Positions 43,402-55,130 of a stretch of 64,000 bases of DNA are shown in pieces. The position numbers and the translations under genes are program-made. The DNA is from Sideroxyarcus emersonii (GTDB taxonomy: Bacteria > Pseudomonadota > Gammaproteobacteria > Burkholderiales > Gallionellaceae). Under the pieces are notes generated by a model. It had not been told where the DNA came from. It did not search any database and saw nothing but the letters and a program-made list of their open reading frames with translations. Every line of letters starts with the position of its first letter. Position 1 is the stretch's first letter. The DNA is taken from contig NZ_AP023423.1 in assembly GCF_021654335.1 (NCBI RefSeq), positions 2,541,001 through 2,605,000 of the forward strand. Direction: 5' to 3'.

Positions 43402-45544
43402 ATTCGAGTGCCAGCCATTTGCTGCCGGCACGCTTGAAATTGACCTGCACGCGGCCTTCGTTGCCGCCGCCTTCGCTGTCCGTCACCACGCCCTCGCCGA
43501 ACTTCTGGTGGAACACGCGCTGGCCGATGCGCCATACCGAGCTGGGCGCGGGCGGCGCCTTTTCCAGCGGAGTGGCGGCGAACGCCTTGATGTAGCTGCT
43601 GGTCTCGTAGCTGCCGGAGGAGAAGGTCTTGCGCGCGCTCACGCGCGGCGTCAGCCAGTGCAGCAGCTCTTCCGGCAGTTCGCGCAGGAAGCTCGATGCC
43701 GTGCCGTAGTGCGTCTGCCCGTGCAGCATGCGGCTCTGCGCGAAAGTGAGGTACAGGCGGCGGCGCGCGCGGGTGATCGCCACATACATCAGGCGGCGTT
43801 CCTCGTCGAGGTCGCCGCTGTCGATGCTGTTCTGGTGCGGGAACAGGCTCTCTTCCAGGCCGGTGATGAACACGGTGTGGAACTCCAGCCCTTTCGCGGC
43901 ATGCACCGTCATCAGGTGCAGCGCGTCTTCGCTGTCGCCTGCCTGGTGCTCGCCCGCTTCCAGCGAAGCATGGGTAAGGAAGGCAGTGAGGCTGTCGTCC
44001 TCGTTCTCGTGCACGAACAGCGTCGCTGCATTGACCAGCTCGTTCAAGTTCTCCAGCCGCTCCTCGGCTTCGCGCTTCTTCGCACCGGTCTCGTTCTGGT
44101 AATGCGCCGCCAAACCGCTATGCTGCAGCACATGGTCGATGATCTCCGGCAGCGGCAGACCGGCCGTTGCGCTGCGCAGCGATTCGACCAGGCCGACGAA
44201 GGCGGTGACCTTGCCGCCCGCGCGCGCGGCGGCGTCCCACAGCGTGGTGTTGTATTGCTTTGCCGCTTCCTGCAGCTGCTCGATGCTGCGCGCGCCGATG
44301 CCGCGGGTGGGGAAGTTGACGATGCGCAGCAGCGCATTGTCGTCGTCGGTGTTCTCCATCAGCCGCAAATAGGCCAGCGCATGCTTGATCTCCTGCCGCT
44401 CGAAGAAGCGCAGCCCGCCATACACGCGGTATGACAGCCCGGCCGAGACCAGCGCATGCTCCAGCACGCGCGACTGCGCGTTGGAGCGGTACAGCAGTGC
44501 GATCTCGGACAGCCTCACGCCTTCGCGGTTGAGCTGCCTGGCCTCATCGACGATGAACGCCGCCTCGTCCACATCGGTGCCCGCCTCGTACACGCGGATC
44601 TGTTCGCCCTTGTCGGCATCGGTCCACAGGTTCTTGCCGAGGCGGTTGCGGTTGTGCTGGATCAGCGCGTTGGCGGCGTCGAGGATGTTGCCGTGCGAGC
44701 GGTAGTTCTGCTCCAGCTTGATCACGTTCTCGACATGGAAGTCGCGCAGCAGCTCCTGCATGTTGCCGACGTTGGCGCCGCGGAAGGCGTAGATGGACTG
44801 GTCGTCGTCGCCCACGGCGAACAGCGCATTGTTCTGGCCGGCCAGCAATTTCAGCCAGCGGTATTGCAGCGGGTTGGTGTCCTGGAACTCGTCCACCAGG
44901 ATGTGCTTGAAGCGCTCCTGATAGTGCTCGCGCAGCGCCTGGTTACGCGACAGCAGTTCGTAGCAGCGCAGCAGCAGCTCGGAGAAGTCCACCACGCCCT
45001 CGCGCTGGCACTGCTTGTCGTATTCGGCGTACACCTCGATCTTGCGCCGCGTGTAGGGGTCGTAGGCTTCCACTTCGTGGGCACGCAAGCCTTCTTCCTT
45101 GCGGCCGCTGATGAAGTTCTGCATTTCGCGCGGCGGATATTTCTCGTCGTCGATGTTCATCGCTTTCATCAGGCGTTTGATGGCGGACAGCTGGTCGCCG
45201 GAATCGAGGATCTGGAAGGTCTGCGGCAGGCTGGCCTCGCGGTGGTGCGCGCGCAGCATGCGGTTGCACAGCCCGTGGAAGGTGCCGATCCACATGCCGC
45301 GGGTGTTGATCGGCAGCATCGCCGACAGCCGCGTCACCATCTCCTTGGCCGCCTTGTTGGTGAAGGTCACGGCCAGGATGCCGGCGGGCGACACCTGCCC
45401 GGTGCTGATCAGCCAGGCGATGCGCGTGGTCAGCACGCGCGTTTTGCCGCTGCCCGCACCTGCGAGAATCAGTGCGGATCGGGCAGGCAGTTCGACGGCG
45501 GCGCGTTGTTCGGGATTGAGACCGGCAAGCAGGGTGGAATTCAT
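43379..45544 (-). CDS. uvrD: DNA helicase II UvrD
   Basis: 721 residues, superfamily 1A helicase for nucleotide excision and mismatch repair. Walker A LAGAGSGKTRVLTTRIAWL, then TFHGLCNRML, DEFQDTNPLQYRWLKLLA (Walker B), VGDDDQSIYAFRGA and the C-terminal MTVHAAKGLEF and ARRRLYL motifs. I chose ATG 45544 (MNSTLLAGLNPEQRAAV), which is the normal UvrD start. Confidence 0.96.
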   Translation of the reverse strand: MNSTLLAGLNPEQRAAVELPARSALILAGAGSGKTRVLTTRIAWLISTGQVSPAGILAVTFTNKAAKEMVTRLSAMLPINTRGMWIGTFHGLCNRMLRAHHREASLPQTFQILDSGDQLSAIKRLMKAMNIDDEKYPPREMQNFISGRKEEGLRAHEVEAYDPYTRRKIEVYAEYDKQCQREGVVDFSELLLRCYELLSRNQALREHYQERFKHILVDEFQDTNPLQYRWLKLLAGQNNALFAVGDDDQSIYAFRGANVGNMQELLRDFHVENVIKLEQNYRSHGNILDAANALIQHNRNRLGKNLWTDADKGEQIRVYEAGTDVDEAAFIVDEARQLNREGVRLSEIALLYRSNAQSRVLEHALVSAGLSYRVYGGLRFFERQEIKHALAYLRLMENTDDDNALLRIVNFPTRGIGARSIEQLQEAAKQYNTTLWDAAARAGGKVTAFVGLVESLRSATAGLPLPEIIDHVLQHSGLAAHYQNETGAKKREAEERLENLNELVNAATLFVHENEDDSLTAFLTHASLEAGEHQAGDSEDALHLMTVHAAKGLEFHTVFITGLEESLFPHQNSIDSGDLDEERRLMYVAITRARRRLYLTFAQSRMLHGQTHYGTASSFLRELPEELLHWLTPRVSARKTFSSGSYETSSYIKAFAATPLEKAPPAPSSVWRIGQRVFHQKFGEGVVTDSEGGGNEGRVQVNFKRAGSKWLALEYAKLTAI

Positions 45545-45613
45545 GGGGAGATTATCCCACACGATAACCGGCAAACAGACAGATCGGCCGGTCCATTTCG
45601 TTGAAAAACATCC

Positions 45614-45750
45614 TTGCCACAGAGAGCACAAAAAACCACAGGGAATGTGGAGGATTCCTGCAGTTCGCAGGCGGCAGAATTACTGCGCTATTCGACTTGA
45701 AGTGCCTGGCATCTCGGCCAGCCCTGTGTTCTCTGTAGCCAGGTCCTGTT
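45614..45750. repeat. CACAGAG-type dispersed repeat, copy 2
   Basis: Intergenic between uvrD and the MazG-like gene: TTGCCACAGAGAGCACAAA and ACCACAGGGA on one arm, CCCTGTGTTCTCTGTAGCC on the other. The arms are about 90 bases apart, so the element is larger than the copies at 30562 and 61633. Confidence 0.6.
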
Positions 45751-45751
45751 G

Positions 45752-46111
45752 TCAGGATTGCTTGTATTCCGTGTATTTCCTCGAACTGCCGCGCACCTGG
45801 TCGGCCGGGTATTTCTCCGCGTTCAGCGCCAGCTTCTTCTCCACGGCAGCGACGATATCCAGCTTCAGCTTTTCCGCCAGGCTGATGAGGTAGATCTGGA
45901 TATCCGCCAGTTCCAGCTCGACTTCGGCGAGCTTTTCCGCAGAAAGATCACCGCTCTGCTCCTCGGTCAGCCACTGGAAATGCTCGACCATCTCGGCGGC
46001 CTCGACGATGAGCGCCATGGACAGGTTCTTGGGTGAATGGAACTGGTCCCACTCGCGCTCGACGACGAACTGCCGCACCTGTTTCCTTATCCGGTCGAAA
46101 TCGGAGGCCAT
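45752..46111 (-). CDS. MazG-like nucleotide pyrophosphohydrolase
   Basis: 119 residues. NTP-PPase fold, as shown by the metal-binding EAAEMVEHFQW (E-x-x-E) and ELADIQIYLISLAEKLKLDI (E-x-x-D). Start at 46111 chosen because GGAG precedes it. Hydrolyses noncanonical NTPs in relatives. Downstream of prkB on the same strand, separated by a terminator hairpin. Confidence 0.85.
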   Translation of the reverse strand: MASDFDRIRKQVRQFVVEREWDQFHSPKNLSMALIVEAAEMVEHFQWLTEEQSGDLSAEKLAEVELELADIQIYLISLAEKLKLDIVAAVEKKLALNAEKYPADQVRGSSRKYTEYKQS

Positions 46112-46194
46112 CACAATCTCCCGCAATGCAAATAACGGGGACATTGTGGCGCAGCGGCAAGGCCAAATCAATTTCAGGCGATCGCCATGACAAA

Positions 46195-46220
46195 ACGGGG
46201 AAGCGTTTCCGCTTCCCCGT
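46195..46220 (-). terminator. Intrinsic terminator after prkB
   Basis: An 11-bp GC-rich stem (ACGGGGAAGCG paired with CGCTTCCCCGT) with a four-base loop lies about 30 bases after the prkB stop. On the minus strand the stem is followed by TTTTG, giving a modest T-run. Confidence 0.75.
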
Positions 46221-46247
46221 CTGGTGTTGCCTGCCGCTTGCTGTTGC

Positions 46248-47141
46248 TTATTGCTTCTTCTTTTTCTGGATCATGTCGTGCATGATCGGGGCAAGGATGA
46301 TCTCCATCGCATGGCTCATCTTGCCGCCGGGCACCACCAGCGTGTTGGCGCGGGACATGAACGAGTTCGGGATCATGTTGAGCATGTAGGGGAAGTCCAC
46401 GCCCTTCGGATCGCGGAAGCGGATGACCACGAAGCTTTCATCCGGCGTCGGAATGTCGCGTGCGATGAACGGGTTGGACGTGTCCACCGTGGCCACGCGC
46501 TGGAAGTTGATGTGGGTGCGCGAGAATTGCGGAGTGATGTACTTGATGTAGTCGGGCATGCGGCGCAGGATGGTATCCACGGTCGCTTCGGCGGAATAGC
46601 CGCGCTCGGCCTTGTCGCGGTGGATCTTCTGGATCCATTCCAGGTTGACCACCGGCACCACGCCGATACCCAGGTCCACGTACTTGCTCGCATCGTGCTT
46701 GTCGTCCTTCACCAGGCCGTGCAGGCCTTCGTAGAACAGCAGGTCGGTATCCTTCTCGATATCTTCCCACGGCGTGAATACACCGGGCTTGAGATCGGTC
46801 ATGTTGAAGTGCTTGTTGTGGTCTGCAGCCTCGGCGTCGCTGTGTACATAGTAGCGGCGCTTGCACATGCCGGTCTCGCCGTAGGTCTTGAACATCTCTT
46901 CGATCTTGGCGAAGTGATTGGCTTCCGGACCGAAATGGCTGAAGGACGGGTTGCCGTTCTTGCCGGCTTCGGCTGCGGCAGCGCGGAACGCCATGCGATC
47001 CAGGCTGTGCAGGCTGTCGCCCTCGACGACGGCGGCGCTGATCTTCTCGCGGCGGAAGATATTCTCGAACGCGCGCTTGACGGTAGTCGTGCCGGCGCCG
47101 GACGAACCGGTGACCGCAATAACGGGATGTTTACTGGACAT
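46248..47141 (-). CDS. prkB: Phosphoribulokinase
   Basis: 297 residues, class I PRK. It phosphorylates ribulose 5-phosphate to RuBP, the CO2 acceptor of the Calvin cycle. Visible: P-loop AVTGSSGAGTTTVKRAFENIF, VEGDSLHS with the catalytic acid, YYVHSDAEAA, TDLLFYEGLHGLV and MPDYIKYITPQFSRTHINFQRV. No RuBisCO or CbbR gene is in the window, but PRK alone is a strong marker of autotrophy. Monocistronic between its terminator and the divergent leuS. Confidence 0.95.
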   Translation of the reverse strand: MSSKHPVIAVTGSSGAGTTTVKRAFENIFRREKISAAVVEGDSLHSLDRMAFRAAAAEAGKNGNPSFSHFGPEANHFAKIEEMFKTYGETGMCKRRYYVHSDAEAADHNKHFNMTDLKPGVFTPWEDIEKDTDLLFYEGLHGLVKDDKHDASKYVDLGIGVVPVVNLEWIQKIHRDKAERGYSAEATVDTILRRMPDYIKYITPQFSRTHINFQRVATVDTSNPFIARDIPTPDESFVVIRFRDPKGVDFPYMLNMIPNSFMSRANTLVVPGGKMSHAMEIILAPIMHDMIQKKKKQ

Positions 47142-47191
47142 AAGCCACTCTCCTGAAGGATATGAATAAAAATTTTGGACGGCGATTCTAG

Positions 47192-49905
<2,714 letters not shown>

Positions 49906-49906
<1 letters not shown>

Positions 49907-50421
49907 TGACGAATCTGGCGCGCCTGCTGCTGCTCGCTGCAACACTGTCGCTGGCTGCCTGCGGCTTCCATATGCGCGGCAGCCTCGCCAGCGACTATAC
50001 ATTTGCATTCAAATCGCTGTACCTGAAAGCGCCAGGAGAAACTTCGTTCGTTGCCCAATTGCGCCGACAGATAAAGGCATACAAAATCCCCATCGCCGCA
50101 TCCCCGGACCAGGCGGATGTCATCCTGGAAGTCGTGTCCGAACAGCCCAGCAAACAGATCTTGTCGCTGAACAGCCTTGGTCGCGTACAGGAATACCAGT
50201 TGTTCTATCGTGTCTCCATACGCGCTTACGATAACAATCAAGTCGATTGGCTGCCCGCCGACAAAATCATCTTGTCGCGCATCCTGCCCTACGACGACAC
50301 CCAGATACTCGCCGACATGCAGCAGGAAGCGATGCTCAACGCCGACATGGTCAGGGATGCCGTATCCCAGGCCGTGCGGCGCCTGTACAAGGCCAAACCT
50401 TCAGCCCCCACCGAGCAATGA
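49906..50421 (+). CDS. lptE: LPS-assembly lipoprotein LptE
   Basis: 171 residues. Lipobox LAAC (Cys19) preceded by LLLLAATLS; then GFHMRGS and the LptE core (SLGRVQEYQLFYRVSIRAYD). Plugs the LptD barrel in the outer membrane to place LPS. The order leuS-lptE-holA is conserved. Start overlaps leuS stop, stop overlaps holA start. Confidence 0.95.
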
Positions 50422-51431
50422 GAATCTCGACCGAAGACCTGCCGCAGCATCTTTCCAGAGGCCTGGGTTCGTTGTACGTCATTCATGGTGCGGCATTGCT
50501 GCTCGCCATCGAGGCGGCGGATGCGATCCGCACCGCTGCGCGGGCGGCGGGTTACAGCGAGCGCGAAGTGCTGATCGCCGAGCAGGGATTCAAATGGGCC
50601 GAATTGCGCAACAGCGCGCAGAACATGTCGCTGTTCTCTTCGCGCAAGCTGATCGACCTGCGCATCCCGTCGGGCAAACCCGGCGTGGAAGGCGCGCAGG
50701 CATTGCAGGATCACTGCCAGAACCTCGATCCGGACACGCTCACGCTGATCTCGTTGCCGCATCTTGACGGTACGGCGATGAAAAGCAAATGGTTCGCGGC
50801 ACTGGAACAGCACGGCACGGTGATCGGCGCCGACGAGATCGCGCTCTCCGCATTGCCGGCATGGATCGCCGCGCGGCTGAAACGGCAAGGGCAGACGGCT
50901 GATGCGGACACGCTGTCGTTCCTGGCACAACGCGTGGAGGGCAACCTGCTCGCCGCCTTCCAGGAGATACAGAAGCTCGCCCTGCTGTTTCCGGCCGGGC
51001 CGCTTTCTTTCGAACAGGTGAAGGATGCGGTGATGGACGTCGCACGCTACGACGTGTTCAAGCTGTCCGAAGCGATGCTGGCAGGCGATGCCGAGCGCTA
51101 CGTGCGCGTCCTGGACGGACTGCGCGCGGAAGGCACCGCCACCGTGCTGGTCTTGTGGGCGCTGGCGGAAGACATCCGCACGCTGGCCCGGGTCTCGCGC
51201 AGCGTGCAGCAGAACGGCAACCTTTCCGGCGCCTTGCGCGATGCGCGCGTGTGGGGTGTGCGGCAGAAGCTGGTGGAGCGTGCGGTGCGCCGCTTCACGC
51301 CCGCTTTCGCAGAGCGCGCCCTGCGCCAGGCGGCCCAGATCGACAAGCTGGTGAAAGGGCTGCGGCAAGGGGACGTATGGGATGAACTGCTGCAACTGGG
51401 CGTGCGGTGCGCACGGGCAGGTGTACGATGA
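50418..51431 (+). CDS. holA: DNA polymerase III subunit delta
   Basis: 337 residues. The clamp-loader wrench subunit. LYVIHGAALLLAIEAADAIR and the following region match the HolA N-terminal AAA-like fold; VARYDVFKLSEAMLAGD and the helical C-terminal collar region are present. ATGA overlaps at both ends with lptE and cutA. Confidence 0.94.
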   Translation: MRISTEDLPQHLSRGLGSLYVIHGAALLLAIEAADAIRTAARAAGYSEREVLIAEQGFKWAELRNSAQNMSLFSSRKLIDLRIPSGKPGVEGAQALQDHCQNLDPDTLTLISLPHLDGTAMKSKWFAALEQHGTVIGADEIALSALPAWIAARLKRQGQTADADTLSFLAQRVEGNLLAAFQEIQKLALLFPAGPLSFEQVKDAVMDVARYDVFKLSEAMLAGDAERYVRVLDGLRAEGTATVLVLWALAEDIRTLARVSRSVQQNGNLSGALRDARVWGVRQKLVERAVRRFTPAFAERALRQAAQIDKLVKGLRQGDVWDELLQLGVRCARAGVR

Positions 51432-51766
51432 ACGGGAACGAGGTCCTGCTGGTCATCACCAACTTGCCGGATCGCGCCACCGCGGAACGCGTCGCCGAGA
51501 CGCTGGTCATACAGCGCGTCGCCGCGTGCGTGAACGTGCTGGCCGAATGCCAGTCTGTCTATCGCTGGGAAAGCAAGCTGGAGCATGCAACCGAAGTGCC
51601 ACTGCTCATCAAGACCACTCGAGGGGTTTATCCCGAACTGGAAGAGGCATTGCGCAAAGCGCACCCTTATGAATTGCCGGAGATCGTCGCAGTGCCTGTC
51701 GCTGCGGGTCTGCCGGATTATCTGAACTGGGTCGTACAGGAAACTCAAACAAGGAACCAGGCATGA
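51428..51766 (+). CDS. cutA: CutA1 divalent-cation tolerance protein
   Basis: 112 residues, trimeric CutA1. RVAACVNVLAECQSVYRWESKLEHATEVPLLIKTT and HPYELPEIVAVPV are typical. Linked to metal tolerance in E. coli; its true role is unclear. Upstream of dsbD, as in E. coli, with a 4-base overlap. Confidence 0.94.
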   Translation: MNGNEVLLVITNLPDRATAERVAETLVIQRVAACVNVLAECQSVYRWESKLEHATEVPLLIKTTRGVYPELEEALRKAHPYELPEIVAVPVAAGLPDYLNWVVQETQTRNQA

Positions 51767-53550
51767 CGCGTCGTATATTTTTGATCCTGTTGCTGTGCAT
51801 CGCACCGCTGGCACATGCGGACTTCTTCTCGTTCGGCAGCAAGAAGCCGAGCTTCCTCCCGGCAGACAAGGCGTTTGCGCTGGAGGTCCATGCGATCGAC
51901 CAGCACAGGCTGATCGCCAGTTTCACCGTCACCCCCAGCTACTATCTGTATCGCAACAAGATCACCTTCAGCACCACCGACGGCAAGACCAGGATCGCCA
52001 GCGTGACCCTGCCCAAGGGCGAAATCAAGAACGACCCCAACTTCGGCACGCTCGAAGTCTTCCATCAATCCTTCCAGGCGGAGATCGCCCTGGAGGGCGC
52101 CGATGTCACGAAACCGCTGGTATTGAACGCGAGCTACCAGGGCTGCAGCGACAACGGCTTGTGCTACCCGCCCATCGAAAAGACATTGAACATCGAACTG
52201 GCGCAAACGATCGGTTCGGCACCCGCCCCGCTGTCGATGTCCATCGCCGCTCCCGCCAACGAAAACACCCGGATCGCCGGGCTGTTCAAGAGCGGCAGTT
52301 TCTGGCTCGTCATCTCGTTCTTCTTCGGTGCGGGCCTGCTGCTTTCCCTCACGCCGTGCGTCTTCCCCATGATCCCCATCCTGTCCGGCATCATCGTCGG
52401 ACGCGGACACAAGATCACCCATATGCATGCCTTCATCCTGTCGCTGGCTTATGTGCTGGGCATGGCGATCACCTATGCCATTGCCGGCGTGGCCGCGGGC
52501 TATTCCGGCAACCTCGTCTCCAATGCGCTGCAAACGCCGTGGGTGCTGGGCAGTTTCGCCGCGCTGTTCGTGCTGCTGTCGCTGGCGATGTTCGGCCTGT
52601 ATGAATTGCAGCTGCCCACCGCGCTGCAAAGCAGGCTGTCCGATACCAGCAACCGGTTGCACGGCGGGCATATTTCCGGCGTATTCGCCATGGGCGCACT
52701 GTCTGCCGTCATCATGGGGCCGTGCGTCGCCGCGCCGCTGGCTGGCGCATTGCTATATATAAGCCAGACGCACGATGCGGTGCTGGGCGGCGTCGCGCTG
52801 TTCGTACTGGCGCTGGGCATGGGCGTGCCCTTGCTGGTCATCGGCACCTCTGCGGGGGCACTGCTGCCCAAGGCCGGCCCCTGGATGGAAGCGGTGAAGC
52901 GCTCATTCGGCGTGTTGATGCTGGCGATGGCGATCTGGATCGTCTCCCCGGTCATCCCGGTCAGCGTTCAGATGCTGCTGTGGGCAGCGCTGCTGATCTT
53001 CTCGGCCATCCATCTGCATGCGCTCGACCCGCTGCCGCACAATACGCACGGCCTGCACAAGCTGGGCAAAAGCATCGGCATACTCGCCCTGCTGCTGGGC
53101 GTGGCCTACCTGGTCGGTGCGCTGTCCGGCGCCCGCGACATCCTGCGCCCGCTGGGCAATATCGGGCACGCCGCTGCGCCCCCCCCTGCCACGCTGCATT
53201 TCGAACGCATCAAGAGCCTGACGCAACTGGACTCCCGCATCACCCAGGCCAAAGGCAAGGCTGTGATGCTGGATTTCTATGCCGACTGGTGCGTCTCGTG
53301 CAAGGAAATGGAACGGCTGACCTTCAGCGACCCGGCGGTCCAGTCCAGGCTGGGCGGCGCAATACTGTTGCAAGCCGATGTGACCGCCAACGACGCCGAG
53401 GACAAGTCCCTGTTGCAGCGTTTCCAGCTGTTCGGCCCGCCTGCGACCCTGTTCTTCGCCGCGGACGGCAAGGAACAGTCCGACTTGCGCGTGACCGGCT
53501 ACCAGGACGCCGCACAGTTCCTGCAGTCGCTGAAGAACGCGGGTCTGTGA
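51763..53550 (+). CDS. dsbD: Thiol:disulfide interchange protein DsbD
   Basis: 595 residues with three domains. Periplasmic alpha domain after a signal peptide (CSDNGLCYPPIEKTL with redox cysteines, residues about 25-150), a membrane beta domain with eight helices (LTPCVFPMIPIL, GPCVAAPLAGALLY) and a C-terminal thioredoxin-like gamma domain (YADWCVSCKEMERLTF). Moves electrons from cytoplasmic thioredoxin to the periplasm. This is the general system; the dipZ-like protein at 15769 is a second one. Confidence 0.95.
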   Translation: MTRRIFLILLLCIAPLAHADFFSFGSKKPSFLPADKAFALEVHAIDQHRLIASFTVTPSYYLYRNKITFSTTDGKTRIASVTLPKGEIKNDPNFGTLEVFHQSFQAEIALEGADVTKPLVLNASYQGCSDNGLCYPPIEKTLNIELAQTIGSAPAPLSMSIAAPANENTRIAGLFKSGSFWLVISFFFGAGLLLSLTPCVFPMIPILSGIIVGRGHKITHMHAFILSLAYVLGMAITYAIAGVAAGYSGNLVSNALQTPWVLGSFAALFVLLSLAMFGLYELQLPTALQSRLSDTSNRLHGGHISGVFAMGALSAVIMGPCVAAPLAGALLYISQTHDAVLGGVALFVLALGMGVPLLVIGTSAGALLPKAGPWMEAVKRSFGVLMLAMAIWIVSPVIPVSVQMLLWAALLIFSAIHLHALDPLPHNTHGLHKLGKSIGILALLLGVAYLVGALSGARDILRPLGNIGHAAAPPPATLHFERIKSLTQLDSRITQAKGKAVMLDFYADWCVSCKEMERLTFSDPAVQSRLGGAILLQADVTANDAEDKSLLQRFQLFGPPATLFFAADGKEQSDLRVTGYQDAAQFLQSLKNAGL

Positions 53551-53570
53551 ACCTCATATAAGGAGCAGCG

Positions 53571-53939
53571 ATGTCCGACCTGAACGACCCCAGGGTGTTC
53601 TTTGCCGCCGAACGGACATTGCTCGCCTGGAACCGTACCAGCCTTTCCCTGATGGCGTTCGGCTTCGTCATCGAACGCTTCGGCCTGTTTGTCTCCATCC
53701 TGATGCCGCAGCACAGCATGCCGCTGCAACGCGGCATCTCCTTCTGGACCGGCCTGGCCTTTGTCCTGCTGGGGGTATTCGTCGCCCTTTTCTCAACCGT
53801 GCAATACCAGAAAGTGCTGCGCACCCTGAAACCCGCAGAGATTCCGCAAGGGTACCGGACCGATCCGGGCATCATCACCAACCTGCTGGTGGCCGCCCTG
53901 GGCATCATCCTGACGATCTATTTCTTCCACGGCGTCTAA
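53571..53939 (+). CDS. YidH/DUF202-family membrane protein
   Basis: 122 residues. Start MSDLNDPRVFFAAERTLLAWNRTSLSLMAFGFVIERFG is the DUF202 signature, with three transmembrane helices. Function unknown. 20 bases after dsbD, with a good GGAG before the start; probably the last gene in that transcript. Confidence 0.88.
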   Translation: MSDLNDPRVFFAAERTLLAWNRTSLSLMAFGFVIERFGLFVSILMPQHSMPLQRGISFWTGLAFVLLGVFVALFSTVQYQKVLRTLKPAEIPQGYRTDPGIITNLLVAALGIILTIYFFHGV

Positions 53940-54020
53940 ACTGCTGCTAACAGCCTGTATTTTCTTAATTTCGTCGAAAAGGTGGACAATCTCACCCTTT
54001 TTCGGCAAACTCCGCTCCCC

Positions 54021-54464
54021 ATGAAGAACATTCTGGTACTACACGGCCCCAACCTGAACCTGCTCGGCACACGCGAGCCGGAGGTGTATGGTCGCGTCAC
54101 TTTGGACGAAATTAACGCCAAAATGGCGGCACTAGCGGTATCGAAGGGTGCCAAACTGGCCCACTTCCAGAGCAATGCCGAAGCGGCACTGGTCGATCGC
54201 GTCCAGCAGGCGCGCGCAGACGGCACCGACTTCATCATCATCAATCCGGCGGCGTTCACGCACACCAGCGTGGCGATCCGCGATGCCTTGGCAGCGGTAG
54301 CCATCCCGTTCGTCGAGGTGCATCTGTCCAACGTGCACGCCCGTGAGGCGTTCCGCAAGCAATCCTATTTCTCCGATATCGCCGTCGGGGTCATCAGCGG
54401 CTTGGGCGCAACCGGTTACGAACTCGCTTTGCAATTCGCACTACAACATTCTGTAAGGAGCTGA
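54021..54464 (+). CDS. aroQ: Type II 3-dehydroquinate dehydratase
   Basis: 147 residues. Third step of the shikimate pathway. The N-terminal [21 protein letters not shown] and [18 protein letters not shown] are the active-site motifs, and [15 protein letters not shown] follows. The aroQ-accB-accC-prmA order is standard for Beta- and Gammaproteobacteria. Confidence 0.96.
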   Translation: MKNILVLHGPNLNLLGTREPEVYGRVTLDEINAKMAALAVSKGAKLAHFQSNAEAALVDRVQQARADGTDFIIINPAAFTHTSVAIRDALAAVAIPFVEVHLSNVHAREAFRKQSYFSDIAVGVISGLGATGYELALQFALQHSVRS

Positions 54465-54466
54465 AA

Positions 54467-54925
54467 ATGGACCTACGCAAACTGAAGACACTGATCGAGC
54501 TGGTCGAGAATTCGGGCATCGCCGAACTGGAACTGACCGAGGGTGAAGAGCATGTGCGCATTTCGCGCGCAAGTTCCGTTGCCGCCCCCGTGCAGCATGT
54601 TTATGCCGCAGCCGCCCCGCAGGCGGCGTCCGCACCGGCTCCTGCCGCTGCCACCGCACCCGCGGCTCCAGCCGCACCTGCTGCGCCGGAAGGCCATGTG
54701 GTCAAATCGCCGATGGTCGGCAGCTTCTACCGTTCGCCGTCGCCGGGGGCCAAGGCTTTCGTCGATGTCGGCCAGAGCGTCAAAGAGGGCGATACCCTGT
54801 GCATCATCGAAGCGATGAAGCTGCTGAACGAGATCGAAGCGGACAAATCCGGCGTGATCAAGGCCATCCTCGTTGAAAACGGGCAAGCCGTCGAGTTTGG
54901 TCAACCACTGTTCATTATTGGGTGA
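54467..54925 (+). CDS. accB: Biotin carboxyl carrier protein of acetyl-CoA carboxylase
   Basis: 152 residues. N-terminal domain with an Ala/Pro-rich linker (about residues 45-85), then the biotinyl domain with EAMKLLNEI (biotinylated Lys) and the conserved [14 protein letters not shown] end. Fatty-acid synthesis with accC. The last 15 codons differ in codon choice from the rest and exist again 145 bases downstream; see the duplicated tail. Confidence 0.94.
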   Translation: MDLRKLKTLIELVENSGIAELELTEGEEHVRISRASSVAAPVQHVYAAAAPQAASAPAPAAATAPAAPAAPAAPEGHVVKSPMVGSFYRSPSPGAKAFVDVGQSVKEGDTLCIIEAMKLLNEIEADKSGVIKAILVENGQAVEFGQPLFIIG

Positions 54926-55070
54926 TGCCATGAATGATACATACACCAAAGCAATGACCGTTTCGGCGCAGGCTAATGTAAGCGCAGCGAACGTTAAGCC
55001 GCAAAGCGGCGGCCGAAGCCAAAACGGGCAAGCCGTCGAGTTCGGCCAACCGCTGTTCATCATCGGCTGA
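54876..55070 (+). repeat. Duplicated accB 3' end with 145-bp offset
   Basis: The last 50 bases of accB (54876-54925) recur at 55021-55070. The first 22 bases are identical and only six mismatches occur in the rest, all at third codon positions and all synonymous; both copies end in [15 protein letters not shown] and a stop. The 145-base unit between the copies looks like an insertion that supplied a new accB tail and pushed the original downstream. The second copy uses the G/C-ending codons typical of the gene. Confidence 0.85.
54930..55070 (+). pseudogene. Small frame made of the inserted unit and the displaced accB tail
   Basis: 46 codons from ATG 54930 to 55070: about 31 residues of unrelated sequence (MNDTYTKAMTVSAQANVS...), then the AccB tail [15 protein letters not shown]. 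Probably not functional; more likely a remnant in frame by chance. No good ribosome-binding site is seen before it. Confidence 0.45.
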
Positions 55071-55130
55071 TCCATCATGGCCGTATTCGAACGCAAACCC
55101 CGTCCTCCCGCACCGCCGGAGAATCCCGTC

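Noticed and set aside
53975-54000. Hairpin GGTG...CACC before aroQ
   Set aside because: Stem of only four base pairs; too weak to call a terminator.
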